Positions 48,341 to 55,833 of a stretch of 64,000 nt of DNA are shown piece after piece. Source of the DNA: Serratia bockelmannii (GTDB lineage: Bacteria > Pseudomonadota > Gammaproteobacteria > Enterobacterales > Enterobacteriaceae); the NCBI RefSeq assembly GCF_008011855.1, contig NZ_VOUX01000033.1:1674001-1738000 (forward strand), in the 5' to 3' direction. The notes under the pieces were generated by a model. The model was not told where the DNA came from. It ran no database searches and saw only the letters and a program-made list of their open reading frames with translations. A program made the translations under genes and the position numbers. Numbering within the stretch: the stretch's first letter is position 1; each line of letters opens with the position of its first letter.

Positions 48341-48874
48341 CTACGGCATAGGGGCGCGCCACTTCGCTGTGTGGATTGGGGCTACTTCCTCCGGGCAGAA
48401 CACGCTATAGAGCAACAGGATGTGCTCCTGGAATGTCGCCATCAGGCGGTAGGTATTGGCGTCCAGCGCTTTACGCTCAGCGGCGTCTATCTCGCCGTCT
48501 TCGGTAAATTTGCGGACAAGTTCGGAGTGCTTGCCGATGTACTCAATCGCTTCCATCAGCTTGGCGTTGATGTCGTCTCGATCGACGTCTTCAACTTCGG
48601 GCAGACGCACGTTCACGCTACGAGACTGGCGGGATACAGCGTCGGCAAAGTGGGTATTGCCACCAGCCCGCTGTAAAACCATGAACCAGCCGATCGGGAA
48701 AATTTGGTTGCTGTTTGGGCGAAGACGGTTAAACAGCGCGTCTTCCGTAACCCCCAGCCACTGCGCAGCCTCAGCATAGCCACCAGGAAGGCCAGCGATA
48801 ATTTTGCGGGCGGCACTTACCACCCATTCAGGCTGTTTTTCTGCCTGCCATTCCGGCGCTTTTTGCTGTGACAC
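48341..48874 (-). CDS. YmfL-family regulator (CII-like position)
   Basis: 177 aa starting at GTG 48874 behind GAGGAG. Resembles e14 YmfL: AARKIIAGLPGGYAEAAQWLGVTEDALFNRL is a helix-turn-helix-like region, and QIFPIGWFMVLQRAGG is family-typical. Takes the place of lambda cII as the second gene of the pR operon; probably a regulator of establishment. Confidence 0.82.
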   Translation of the reverse strand: MSQQKAPEWQAEKQPEWVVSAARKIIAGLPGGYAEAAQWLGVTEDALFNRLRPNSNQIFPIGWFMVLQRAGGNTHFADAVSRQSRSVNVRLPEVEDVDRDDINAKLMEAIEYIGKHSELVRKFTEDGEIDAAERKALDANTYRLMATFQEHILLLYSVFCPEEVAPIHTAKWRAPMP

Positions 48875-48950
48875 AGTTGTACTCCTCGGGCTGTGGTTAC
48901 TTTTAAATCATCGCTGTTGGATAATGCTTATCTCTGCTACTAAAGGCGTG

Positions 48951-49145
48951 TTAAGAGGCTTTTTTATGACTGGGAAAAGTACGAATCTCTTCCCCTTTAA
49001 CGCTTCCATCTTGTTGAATGGTCACAAAAATATTACGACCACTACGAATGGCTTTGCTGATTGCACACTGGATTACTCCAAAGTCGCTGGCAGTTTTGGC
49101 CTGGCCATGAATCTTGGCGTAATCGGCTAATGTTATCCGACTCAT
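48951..49145 (-). CDS. cro: Cro repressor
   Basis: 64 aa from the ATG at 49145: [21 protein letters not shown] matches lambda Cro, followed by [20 protein letters not shown] and the [13 protein letters not shown] tail. A GTG at 49169 would add 8 residues. Divergent from cI across the OR region; shuts off pRM and pR. Confidence 0.93.
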   Translation of the reverse strand: MSRITLADYAKIHGQAKTASDFGVIQCAISKAIRSGRNIFVTIQQDGSVKGEEIRTFPSHKKAS

Positions 49146-49176
49146 AGGTACGCTCTGTTTAGTTATCACGCCAAAA

Positions 49177-49242
49177 GAATACTTTGGGTATTTATCGGTG
49201 TCAATATTACAGGTATTTTTAATTTTAATAGTGACGGTATTA
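49177..49242. promoter_or_regulatory. OR: three CI/Cro operators
   Basis: Three 17-bp sites on the pattern AAATACT-TTG-AGTATTT: 49177-49193 (GAATACT-TTG-GGTATTT, best match), 49202-49218 and 49226-49242 (weaker, each keeping GTATT half-sites). Centres are 25 and 24 bp apart, as in lambda OR1-3. Between cro and cI starts. Confidence 0.8.
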
Positions 49243-49244
49243 GA

Positions 49245-49964
49245 ATGGCTGTTATGGAATTCAAAAAGAGCCTGACGACAGAACAGCTTGAAGATGCCGC
49301 GCGTCTCAAAGCTTTGTATGAGTCGAAAAAGAAATCACTGGGCGTCACGCAGTACACAATCGCAGACGAATTGGGGATTACACAAGGTGCTGTTGGTCAT
49401 TACCTTAACGGGAGAAATGCACTGAACCTCTCTGTAGCGGCTGCATTTGCAAAGATACTCCAGGTGTCGATTGCCGATTTCAGTCCTTCTATCGGGAATG
49501 AGGCCCAAAAGATGCTTTCGCGTGAGCCCTCAAACATTAAATACATAGGGCCTTACAACAAAAGCAGGGAGTATCCGCTGATCAGTTGGGTTCAAGCTGG
49601 CGCTTGGGCTGAGGCAATAGAGCCGTATACTCTCGATGAGGTCGATGAATGGTACGAATCCGATGTAAAGATTTTTGGTAAGGCTTTCTGGCTCAGAGTT
49701 GAAGGTGATTCGATGACTGCACCTACTGGAGTCAGCGTTCCTGAGGGAACTTTGGTTTTGGTTGATACCGGTCGTGATGCAATAAATGGCAGCTTAGTAA
49801 TCGCCAAGATGGTCGATGCAAATGAAGCTACTTTCAAAAAACTCATCATCGACGGCGGACAGAAGTATCTTAAGGGTCTAAACCCTGCCTGGCCGATGAA
49901 AGAAATCAACGGTAACTGCAAAATTATCGGTGTCGCGGTCCAAACAATGATGCGATTAGTATAA
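49245..49964 (+). CDS. cI: CI repressor (S24 autopeptidase)
   Basis: 239 aa. HTH at about 36-57 ([19 protein letters not shown]), hinge, then S24/LexA-like peptidase: cleavage site Ala118-Gly119 ([11 protein letters not shown]), nucleophile Ser156 in EGDSMTAP and Lys188 in LVIAKMV. So RecA-stimulated self-cleavage and SOS induction are expected. ATG at 49245; M4 at 49254 is an alternative. Confidence 0.95.
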   Translation: MAVMEFKKSLTTEQLEDAARLKALYESKKKSLGVTQYTIADELGITQGAVGHYLNGRNALNLSVAAAFAKILQVSIADFSPSIGNEAQKMLSREPSNIKYIGPYNKSREYPLISWVQAGAWAEAIEPYTLDEVDEWYESDVKIFGKAFWLRVEGDSMTAPTGVSVPEGTLVLVDTGRDAINGSLVIAKMVDANEATFKKLIIDGGQKYLKGLNPAWPMKEINGNCKIIGVAVQTMMRLV

Positions 49965-50041
49965 GGCTGGTTAAAAAAACAGCAAAGCCACACTGAAAAA
50001 CACTTTTTACTTGCATTCCGTGCCTTGCAACAAATTTTTAC

Positions 50042-50070
50042 TTGTCGACAGGCCGGGCGGATCCTATAGT
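50042..50070 (+). promoter_or_regulatory. Promoter of the Ntn-hydrolase gene
   Basis: -35 TTGTCG (50042-50047), 17-bp spacer, -10 TATAGT (50065-50070), about 90 bp before the next start. Independent of the CI-controlled operators, so it can be active in a lysogen. Confidence 0.55.
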
Positions 50071-50158
50071 AGTGTCAGAATAATGATTATGTCTCGTTGC
50101 GTGAGTAACGGGATTTTTTTGCACCTGAAAAACGGTTTTCCTTGTGCAAGGATAGTGG

Positions 50159-50929
50159 ATGACTACGACAGTTTACGACAGGGTGAATCGGTTGATTGCA
50201 ACTGACTCGCGCTGGTCCAGAAATCTTGACGAGTTCGGCTATTTAGGACACGTCGCATATGTTGATGACTCTGGTTTTGGCAAAATGGCTACCCGTGACG
50301 ATCATGTTTTAACGTTAGCTGGAAATGGCCTACTCATACAACATTGGAAAGAGTGGTGGGCTGGAGATCTTGGTGTGCCCAGACCTCCGATTTTGATTAA
50401 CGGTGAAGAGGCTATTAGCCTACATATCGTAAAAATATCCACTAATTCAATAATTTTTGAAATCGGCGAAAAACTTGCCGCGCAAAACGTAGACGATGAT
50501 GGCAACAAGATCATCAACGCTGTTTTTGCAGGTTCAGGTGCAATTCATGCCGGTGGTGTATGGTTAAAAACAGGTTGTGCGCGGACAGCAATTGAAGCTG
50601 CTAAAGTTGGTGACATCTGTACCGGCGGAAACGTTAGGTACGTTGACTTTAATAGCGGACAACAAGACATCGAGAGTGAAAAACATCTTATATCCGATGT
50701 TGCCGAAGCTCTCTTGCAAAAGGGGATGATCATGGATACTAACAACCCATTAAGCCAACCAGTACCGATCACTGAGCAAGAAGTTGCTCATATTCGCCAG
50801 CTTATCGCGAACGGTGGCATTACTCCTTGTGCACCTACTGGTGGCAAGGCCGTTGTTTGGGACACTAAATCCATCGCACGCCTTGATGCAGCTATCGACA
50901 GCATCAGGAAAGATGAATCGAAGAAGTAA
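50159..50929 (+). CDS. Proteasome/HslV-like Ntn hydrolase (phage-encoded)
   Basis: 256 aa. Begins Met-Thr-Thr-Thr, so Met removal would expose Thr2 as the N-terminal nucleophile; Asp16 in ATDSRWS and Lys42 in GFGKMATRDD correspond to proteasome Asp17 and Lys33, GSG125-127 and Asp152-x-x-Thr155 in GDICTGGNV correspond to Ser129 and Asp166/Ser169. A C-terminal extension (about 190-256) is outside the fold. No ATPase partner nearby. Own promoter downstream of cI, terminator behind it: a lysogenic cargo gene. Substrate unknown; the gene symbol is left blank. Confidence 0.78.
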   Translation: MTTTVYDRVNRLIATDSRWSRNLDEFGYLGHVAYVDDSGFGKMATRDDHVLTLAGNGLLIQHWKEWWAGDLGVPRPPILINGEEAISLHIVKISTNSIIFEIGEKLAAQNVDDDGNKIINAVFAGSGAIHAGGVWLKTGCARTAIEAAKVGDICTGGNVRYVDFNSGQQDIESEKHLISDVAEALLQKGMIMDTNNPLSQPVPITEQEVAHIRQLIANGGITPCAPTGGKAVVWDTKSIARLDAAIDSIRKDESKK

Positions 50930-50942
50930 CAATTTTTGGTTT

Positions 50943-50975
50943 ATAAAAAAAACCGGCTAACTGCCGGTTTTTTTA
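50943..50975. terminator. Bidirectional terminator
   Basis: AACCGGC/GCCGGTT stem with TAACT loop, seven T on the plus side and an A-run on the other side. Ends the Ntn-hydrolase transcript. Confidence 0.9.
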
Positions 50976-51068
50976 TGCACGCAGCATAACGCCCTTCGAA
51001 AGTAGCTTTATACTATCCCTCAATCCCACCTTCACCTCCCTCCCCAAACCGCTATCTTCATAAAAAAT

Positions 51069-51163
51069 AAATACCTAAGAGATTCATTTGGATAGGATGA
51101 TATCATCAAAAATAAATACTTTGAGTATTTACAAAAATAAATACCTTGAGTACTCTTAGCCCA
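51069..51163 (+). promoter_or_regulatory. OL operators and rightward early promoter (pL equivalent)
   Basis: A perfect 17-bp operator AAATACT-TTG-AGTATTT at 51114-51130, a close copy at 51139-51155 (25 bp away) and a weaker one at 51069-51085. A promoter TTTACA (51128-51133), 17 bp, TACTCT (51151-51156) overlaps both good sites, so CI binding would block it. Same operator type as OR. The rest of 50976-51376 holds no gene, only leader. Confidence 0.8.
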
Positions 51164-51376
51164 TCAGCACCGGAACGCCACCAGCAAAACACCGCCGCAA
51201 ACGTTACGGGAACGGCAGGAAGCCAACAGGCAACACGCCAAGGGGTGAGCGATGCAATCACTCCCCGGCCCCGAGAGGGATCGACCGGTAACGTTCTTTA
51301 GGGAAGAAGTGGATTTACCCTGCCGTCGAAAGCATCCGGCGGACAGGCATAAAACCACTACAGCAGAGGGTTCAAT

Positions 51377-51643
51377 ATGGAAAAGCGAGAGCCAGTTATT
51401 ATCGTCACTGATTATACGAACGACGAACTGCATGCCTGGATGCAGAAAAAAATATCTGCCATGCGCCAACTGGAAGCATTACAGGCAGAAAAAGCCTCAA
51501 TGGAGCTGAGGCTTGCTGAGATCACCGAAGAAATAAGGGTTATCGGCCTTCAGAGTTGTATAGAAGTTTGTCGGCAAAACTCGGGTCCCATTCTGCATCC
51601 AGCAGATCAGGAAACACCACAAGGTCATGATTCAGCGAAATAG
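51377..51643 (+). CDS. Small early protein with coiled coil
   Basis: 88 aa, first gene behind pL. Residues 20-55 form a Leu/Ala/Glu coiled coil (ALQAEKASMELRLAEITEEI); the last 30 residues are less protein-like and overlap, antisense, the end of the convergent 149-aa gene by 104 bp. Ribosome-binding site GAGGG. N-like antitermination cannot be argued: not Arg-rich. Confidence 0.5.
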   Translation: MEKREPVIIVTDYTNDELHAWMQKKISAMRQLEALQAEKASMELRLAEITEEIRVIGLQSCIEVCRQNSGPILHPADQETPQGHDSAK

Positions 51644-51989
51644 CGGTAAGCATACGGGAGGCTTCAGCGGGTAACGATTCAATTTTAAGCTCATCATGCA
51701 ACGCAAGCACTGCATCGGAAAGCGTTAACGAACGTATCTCGCTTAAAGGCCACTTGTACTTCATCAGTAGCTTGTGATGTAGCGCCGCGACGCCTTTCAG
51801 ATCGTTATATCGGGTTCCAAAATCGACCCGATGCTGGGCAAGAACGGCATCAAGGGCGCATAGCTGAACAGCACGGTTGTAAACACAAGATAGACCAACA
51901 GTATCAACGAAGCCGGTCGTTTTTATATTCCGAATTTCAGCGACGTGTTCTTTCGTCCTTTCAAATAGGTGTGCGAATCCTTTAAGCAT
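51540..51989 (-). CDS. ECs1072-type phage-associated protein (unknown function)
   Basis: 149 aa from the ATG at 51989 behind GAAGGG. Helical, with CALDAVLAQHRVDFG and LKGVAALHHKLLMKYKWPLSEIRSLTL, a pattern I associate with ECs1072-family phage proteins (moderate confidence). On the strand opposite to the surrounding early genes, with a terminator upstream on its own strand, so it has a separate transcript. Role unknown. Confidence 0.55.
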   Translation of the reverse strand: MLKGFAHLFERTKEHVAEIRNIKTTGFVDTVGLSCVYNRAVQLCALDAVLAQHRVDFGTRYNDLKGVAALHHKLLMKYKWPLSEIRSLTLSDAVLALHDELKIESLPAEASRMLTAISLNHDLVVFPDLLDAEWDPSFADKLLYNSEGR

Positions 51990-52066
51990 AATTATTCCCT
52001 TCTTGGCTGTGTGAGAACTCCCAAGATACCACTGCCGCCTGAGGTGGTGAAGTGACCAGGCACACA

Positions 52067-52106
52067 TTAAAAAGCCCCGGCTGCAGACGCCAATCTTTGC
52101 CGGGGC
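52067..52106 (-). terminator. Minus-strand terminator
   Basis: GCCCCGGC/GCCGGGGC stem followed on the minus strand by TTTTTAAT, upstream of the 149-aa gene; it would stop transcripts entering from the right. Confidence 0.7.
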
Positions 52107-52131
52107 ATGACCAGTAGAACGGAGATTCAAC

Positions 52132-52260
52132 ATGATCAACCACAATGCTAACACAATCGTTGTAGACGGTATGCGCGTTGTCCCATCCGTGCAGGCCGTT
52201 CGCCTCACCTTCGTTGCTCGTCTGCGCAAAATCCTCTGCCAGAAAGGCCACCCGCTCTAA
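52132..52260 (+). CDS. Small phage protein, 42 aa
   Basis: ATG at 52132 with ACGGAG 8 bases upstream; MINHNANTIVVDGMRVVPS then a basic C-terminal half (RLTFVARLRKILCQKG). Too short for ordinary ORF calling, but the ribosome-binding site is strong and the composition protein-like. Function unknown. Confidence 0.55.
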   Translation: MINHNANTIVVDGMRVVPSVQAVRLTFVARLRKILCQKGHPL

Positions 52261-52325
52261 ATATTTGCCGTGTGTAGTCTTTAGCGGCCGCCGAGCTTCA
52301 ACCAACCCAAAGGAGGATGAAGATA

Positions 52326-52382
52326 ATGTTCGTAGGCGAGCCGCCCTTTTTCATAGAGAGAAGAATTCAGGCATCCATTTAA
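52326..52382 (+). CDS. Tiny ORF with strong ribosome-binding site (18 aa)
   Basis: ATG 52326, AAAGGAGG 7-10 bases upstream; encodes MFVGEPPFFIERRIQASI. Its 3' half forms the left arm of a long hairpin (52345-52419). Could be a leader peptide or chance; low certainty. Confidence 0.3.
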   Translation: MFVGEPPFFIERRIQASI

Positions 52383-52419
52383 CCGTGGAGGGCGTCACCC
52401 GGCCCGAGTTCTTCTCTCT
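52345..52419. repeat. Long inverted repeat before the ParB-like gene
   Basis: AGAGAGAAGAATTC (52345-52358) and GAGTTCTTCTCTCT (52406-52419) pair at 13 of 14 positions around a 47-nt loop. No U-tract follows, so it is not a classical terminator. Confidence 0.75.
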
Positions 52420-52450
52420 GTGATAACAATTAATAGATTAAGAGGTGTTT

Positions 52451-53284
52451 ATGGCAACTTTAAGTCAGCGCTATTCTGCGAAGGAAAAAATTGGCTCAGA
52501 TATCACTACCCGCAAAACGTTTTTAGTCCCCCTCAATGAAATTTATGCTGAAGATGGCTATAACGTTCGCGAATTAAATCAGGCGCACGTTGAAGAGTTT
52601 AGGGATGCGTTTATTGCGGGGGAATATATACCACCGCTGGCAGTTGAAGTGACTGAGCAAGGCGTGAAGGTTATCGATGGTCACCACCGCTTCCACGGTG
52701 CGCTGTTGGCAAGTGAAGCCGGGCATGAGGTGGCGCGTCTTGAGTGTAAGGATTTCGTGGGTACTGAGGCCGATAAAATCGCCTTCATGGTCACCAGTTC
52801 GCAAGGTCTGGCACTTACCCCTATCGAGCGCGGCGCGGCCTACCAACGGCTGGTAAATCAAGGGTGGACTAACGCAGAGATCGCAAAAAAAGTTAAGCGT
52901 TCTGAGTCCGATATCCTCCAGCACCTGCAATTGCAGGAATGCAGCCCTTACATCAAGAGCCTGGTGCGTGCGGGTTCCATTAACTATGCCCTGGCTATTC
53001 AAATTAACCGCGAGCATGGCGTATATGCCGACCGTGAAGCCGCGCGCTTAATGAAAAAGGCCGAAGAGTCCGGCAAGAAAAAAATCACTAAGAGCGTCGC
53101 CCAGCCACAATTCAATGCTACCCGCGCCCGCCGACTCTGTGAACTGCTCTATGATGCTGCGCCAATGGTTCGTGAAGAGGGTGACGTCCTACTGCTCCTT
53201 CCTGGAACCCGAGAAGAAATCAACACCATTCTCAACGAATACCGCCAGCAACATCCCCAGGTTGCGAGTGGTGAAGATCAATGA
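52451..53284 (+). CDS. ParB/Srx-domain nuclease-like protein
   Basis: 277 aa. ParB N-terminal fold with VPLNEIYAEDGYNVRELN, the phosphate-loop VKVIDGHHRFHGALL, then a helix-turn-helix region (GWTNAEIAKKVKRSESDILQHL) at about 140-165 and a basic Lys-rich linker. Phage ParB-like proteins may be CTP-binding regulators or nucleases. The stop overlaps the next ORF as ATGA. Confidence 0.88.
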   Translation: MATLSQRYSAKEKIGSDITTRKTFLVPLNEIYAEDGYNVRELNQAHVEEFRDAFIAGEYIPPLAVEVTEQGVKVIDGHHRFHGALLASEAGHEVARLECKDFVGTEADKIAFMVTSSQGLALTPIERGAAYQRLVNQGWTNAEIAKKVKRSESDILQHLQLQECSPYIKSLVRAGSINYALAIQINREHGVYADREAARLMKKAEESGKKKITKSVAQPQFNATRARRLCELLYDAAPMVREEGDVLLLLPGTREEINTILNEYRQQHPQVASGEDQ

Positions 53285-53499
53285 GCATCAACCTGAATAA
53301 TGCGCCTTTGTGGATTACTGCGAAGGCGCTGGAAAAATTAAAACAGTTCCGCGCCGGTCGATTATTCCCCAAGAGAACCTATGGCAAAAAATACCTGACC
53401 TTTCGTGTAAATAAACGCTGGCGCTTACTTTCAAAAAACGACGGCCATAATTGGCAGTTGCTTACCCATAATGATTACAACTGCGTGATCGATAAATAG
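53281..53499 (+). CDS. ParE-toxin-like small protein
   Basis: 72 aa. Basic, with KALEKLKQFRAGRLFPKRTYGKKYLTFRVNKRWRLLSKNDG, resembling proteins named ParE-family toxin-like in prophages (RelE/ParE beta-sheet pattern). Overlaps the ParB-like gene by 4 bp, so the two are made together; whether this is a toxin needs testing, and no ParD-type antitoxin is visible. Confidence 0.55.
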   Translation: MSINLNNAPLWITAKALEKLKQFRAGRLFPKRTYGKKYLTFRVNKRWRLLSKNDGHNWQLLTHNDYNCVIDK

Positions 53500-53508
53500 G
53501 GGGAGGTA

Positions 53509-53718
53509 GTGATACCAGCAAATGAACTGAAGCCGTGTCCTTTCTGCGGTGTGCACGGACATGGAAACGTGCAGTTGCAGCACCGCTCCAGCCTTCTCGG
53601 ATGGCAAGTCCTCTGCTTATCGTGCGGATCCCGTGGCCCGATTGGCGACCATGACGATGCTATAGAACGTTGGAATCACCGCATCGGTGCAAGCACTAAC
53701 GTGGTGGAGAGCAGTTAA
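53509..53718 (+). CDS. Lar-family restriction alleviation-like zinc protein
   Basis: 69 aa, GTG start next to GGGGGAGG. Zinc knuckle LKPCPFCG...VLCLSCG with the C-terminal DDAIERWNHR of the Lar/Rac family, which lowers type I restriction of phage DNA. The gene follows the ParE-like ORF by 9 bp in the early operon. Confidence 0.82.
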   Translation: MIPANELKPCPFCGVHGHGNVQLQHRSSLLGWQVLCLSCGSRGPIGDHDDAIERWNHRIGASTNVVESS

Positions 53719-53790
53719 TCAAAACCACACTATGATAAATTAAAAATGTCGTGCTATCGTATACGCTTCACTGTTTTATGTGAGGTCCTT

Positions 53791-53991
53791 ATGACATGTC
53801 GAGTATGTGAAAAACAGCCAAGAGCGCGGCGTCAACCGCCTTTAGATTGTATGAGATACATCCCTGAAGAACAGGGAGAATACATAAGCCTGCATGGTCG
53901 TGGCACTAAGGAAAGTTACTATGTTTGTACTGAGTGCGGGCATAAATGGTTACATGAAACAGGCAACTATGGCATGGGGTGGCAACCTTAA
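53791..53991 (+). CDS. Small zinc-ribbon protein
   Basis: 66 aa from ATG 53791 (GAGGTCC upstream). Two cysteine pairs CRVC and CTEC with a following HKWLHE suggest a zinc ribbon. No family assigned; early-operon position. Confidence 0.65.
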   Translation: MTCRVCEKQPRARRQPPLDCMRYIPEEQGEYISLHGRGTKESYYVCTECGHKWLHETGNYGMGWQP

Positions 53992-54060
53992 GACTGGCTA
54001 TCACGATGTTATCAAGCTGTTCCTTAACCCAGTATTTCACCCAACGTAGGAAAAAAAGTG

Positions 54061-54249
54061 ATGGCGAAAGTTATTTTTAACGATACCGGCATTGAGGAAG
54101 AACATGAGATTGACTTTGAGGTTCGTGCGGGACAAGCAATAACGCTTATTCGTGATGGTGTGAGTAAAAAATACATTGTCGATATTGTCTCTGGGCCTAT
54201 TTATGAAAGCACATGTCATCCCACCCTTATTAGAGTCAGAGAAACGTAA
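54061..54249 (+). CDS. Hypothetical protein
   Basis: 62 aa from ATG 54061; acidic beta-rich (EEHEIDFEVRAGQAITLI). AGGAAAAAAAG upstream. A clear plus-strand terminator follows, so it closes this transcription segment. Function unknown. Confidence 0.6.
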   Translation: MAKVIFNDTGIEEEHEIDFEVRAGQAITLIRDGVSKKYIVDIVSGPIYESTCHPTLIRVRET

Positions 54250-54270
54250 AGTTCACTCATGATTATACGA

Positions 54271-54290
54271 CCGCCTACGGGCGGTTTTTT
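54271..54290 (+). terminator. Early-operon terminator
   Basis: CCGCC/GGCGG stem with TACG loop followed by TTTTTT. Confidence 0.88.
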
Positions 54291-54309
54291 ATTACCTGGA
54301 GAATAGTTG

Positions 54310-54879
54310 ATGAACCACCTAATGCTTGACCTGGAAACACTGGGTACGAAGCCCAGCGCCCCTATCTTGACTATCGGCGCTGTGCTTTTTGATCCGCGCA
54401 CCGGTGAGCTTGGCGAGCAGTTCTACACCGCCGTAGACCTGCAAAGCGTCATGGCCGGTAAGGCGACTCCTGACGCCGATACGATTATTTGGTGGATGAA
54501 GCAAAGCAGCGAAGCCCGCGCAGCTATCTGCGTTGACGGTGCGCCGTCGTTGCTGTCTGCGTTGTATGACCTGAATAAGTTTATCCGTGCCAATGTCTCC
54601 AATCCTCGTAGCCTGCGCGTATGGGGGAACGGCGCTGTATTCGATAACGTGATCCTGCGTGAGTCTTACCAGCGTGAATGCGTTCCGTTGCCGTGGGAGT
54701 GGTACAACGACAGGGACGTGCGCACTATCGTTGAGCTTGGCCGCGTGGTTGGCTTTGATCCTAAGCGTGACATGCCGTTTGACGGCGAGCGCCACAACGC
54801 CTTAGCCGATGCTATCCACCAGGCGAAGTATGTTTCCGCAATTTATCAGCGCCTGTTTGCAGGCCACCAGCAAGATTAA
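54310..54879 (+). CDS. 3'-5' exonuclease (DEDD/Rv2179c-like)
   Basis: 189 aa from ATG 54310. DEDD exonuclease: LDLETLGTKPSAP (Asp-x-Glu, ExoI), WGNGAVFDNVIL (ExoII Asp) and RHNALADAIHQA (ExoIII His-Asp). Related proteins in phages degrade RNA or single-stranded DNA. 60 bp after the terminator above. Confidence 0.92.
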   Translation: MNHLMLDLETLGTKPSAPILTIGAVLFDPRTGELGEQFYTAVDLQSVMAGKATPDADTIIWWMKQSSEARAAICVDGAPSLLSALYDLNKFIRANVSNPRSLRVWGNGAVFDNVILRESYQRECVPLPWEWYNDRDVRTIVELGRVVGFDPKRDMPFDGERHNALADAIHQAKYVSAIYQRLFAGHQQD

Positions 54880-54895
54880 ATAGAAGGGATATTCT

Positions 54896-55114
54896 ATGAA
54901 TAAAAAAACCGAAGCTGCAGAGCAGCTAGATTTGCTAACCCCCCAAGAGGTATGCAAAATACTAGGAGGGATAACTCAGAAGACATTGAGAGAATGGAAT
55001 ATCAATCACCGATACAAAAAAACACTATCCCCCATCCGATTTACTCATAAAGTTGTGCGTTACGAGCGAAAAAATATAATTGAGTTTATTAATAAATGCA
55101 AGGAGAAATATTAA
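54896..55114 (+). CDS. Candidate excisionase (HTH)
   Basis: 72 aa, basic. LLTPQEVCKILGGITQKTLREWN is a winged MerR-type HTH as in Xis/AlpA-type recombination directionality factors, with a RYERKNIIEFI wing. Located between the early operon and int, the usual Xis place. Directionality is inferred from position and fold. Confidence 0.68.
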   Translation: MNKKTEAAEQLDLLTPQEVCKILGGITQKTLREWNINHRYKKTLSPIRFTHKVVRYERKNIIEFINKCKEKY

Positions 55115-55118
55115 TAAA

Positions 55119-55832
55119 CTACAACACAGGGGGACCAGAAATTAAATCAACCATTTTTTCAATCTTATTTTCCCCCAATTCCAAGTGATTAATAATCGTA
55201 GATGAAAGAAGTGCTACATTAATTACATCCATATCTTCTAATATTAACTGTTTTTCATGAAAGTTATCATTACCATTATCATTTAGTTTGCACTTAAGGA
55301 TTCTTAACTGCTCAATGGTAATATCACCCCCATACTCATCAGTAATGTTGTATTCTCTTGCTCTATCCTTAAGATTATATGTAAATATTTTATATGCGCG
55401 TCTTAATGAATCTATCATCCTCCCCTTAAACAAGGTTTGCAACTCATCATTATCACAAGTCATATTATATATATCAACAATATTTGCCACCCTTGAAAAC
55501 CATTGATTAACAGGTGCATGACTATACTTCACATCGTTAAATACACCAGATAATGCAAAAACTCTCAACAAACTCAATTCTTTTGTGAGCCTATCTGCTT
55601 CATCAATTTTCTCTCTAAGCCTTACGGAATTACCCGCAATAGTGAACTCGACTATAGAAGGCAATAGTTTAATTATTAAAGTGATGATTGCAATGACAAC
55701 AATAAAGCTTACAAATTCAGCCCCAGAAAACTTATCGCAAACTAGAAGAATCAGAGACAGACATCCCAAAATGAAAGGGAAGAAAATATATATATAGTCA
55801 TGCTTTAAGCTTCTTTTATTTTTATCATCCAT
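55119..55832 (-). CDS. Two-TM membrane protein of unknown function (AT-rich cargo)
   Basis: 237 aa. Two transmembrane helices (about 13-33 and 38-60), then a cytoplasmic helical domain with a charged helix after the membrane (GNSVRLREKIDEADRLTKEL). No family recognised. Far AT-richer than any neighbour, on the int strand, between the candidate xis and int: a typical site for a swappable cargo gene such as superinfection exclusion or defence. Stops 5 bp after the opposing xis stop. Confidence 0.7.
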   Translation of the reverse strand: MDDKNKRSLKHDYIYIFFPFILGCLSLILLVCDKFSGAEFVSFIVVIAIITLIIKLLPSIVEFTIAGNSVRLREKIDEADRLTKELSLLRVFALSGVFNDVKYSHAPVNQWFSRVANIVDIYNMTCDNDELQTLFKGRMIDSLRRAYKIFTYNLKDRAREYNITDEYGGDITIEQLRILKCKLNDNGNDNFHEKQLILEDMDVINVALLSSTIINHLELGENKIEKMVDLISGPPVL

Positions 55833-55833
55833 C

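Noticed and set aside
48051-48362. 103-codon minus-strand ORF overlapping the 99-aa early gene
   Set aside because: Out-of-frame with two better-supported genes and Arg/Cys-biased.
51290-51345. boxA-like CGTTCTTTA and a small hairpin in the pL leader as a nut site
   Set aside because: The match is partial, the boxB-like stem is weak, and no N-like Arg-rich protein is seen.
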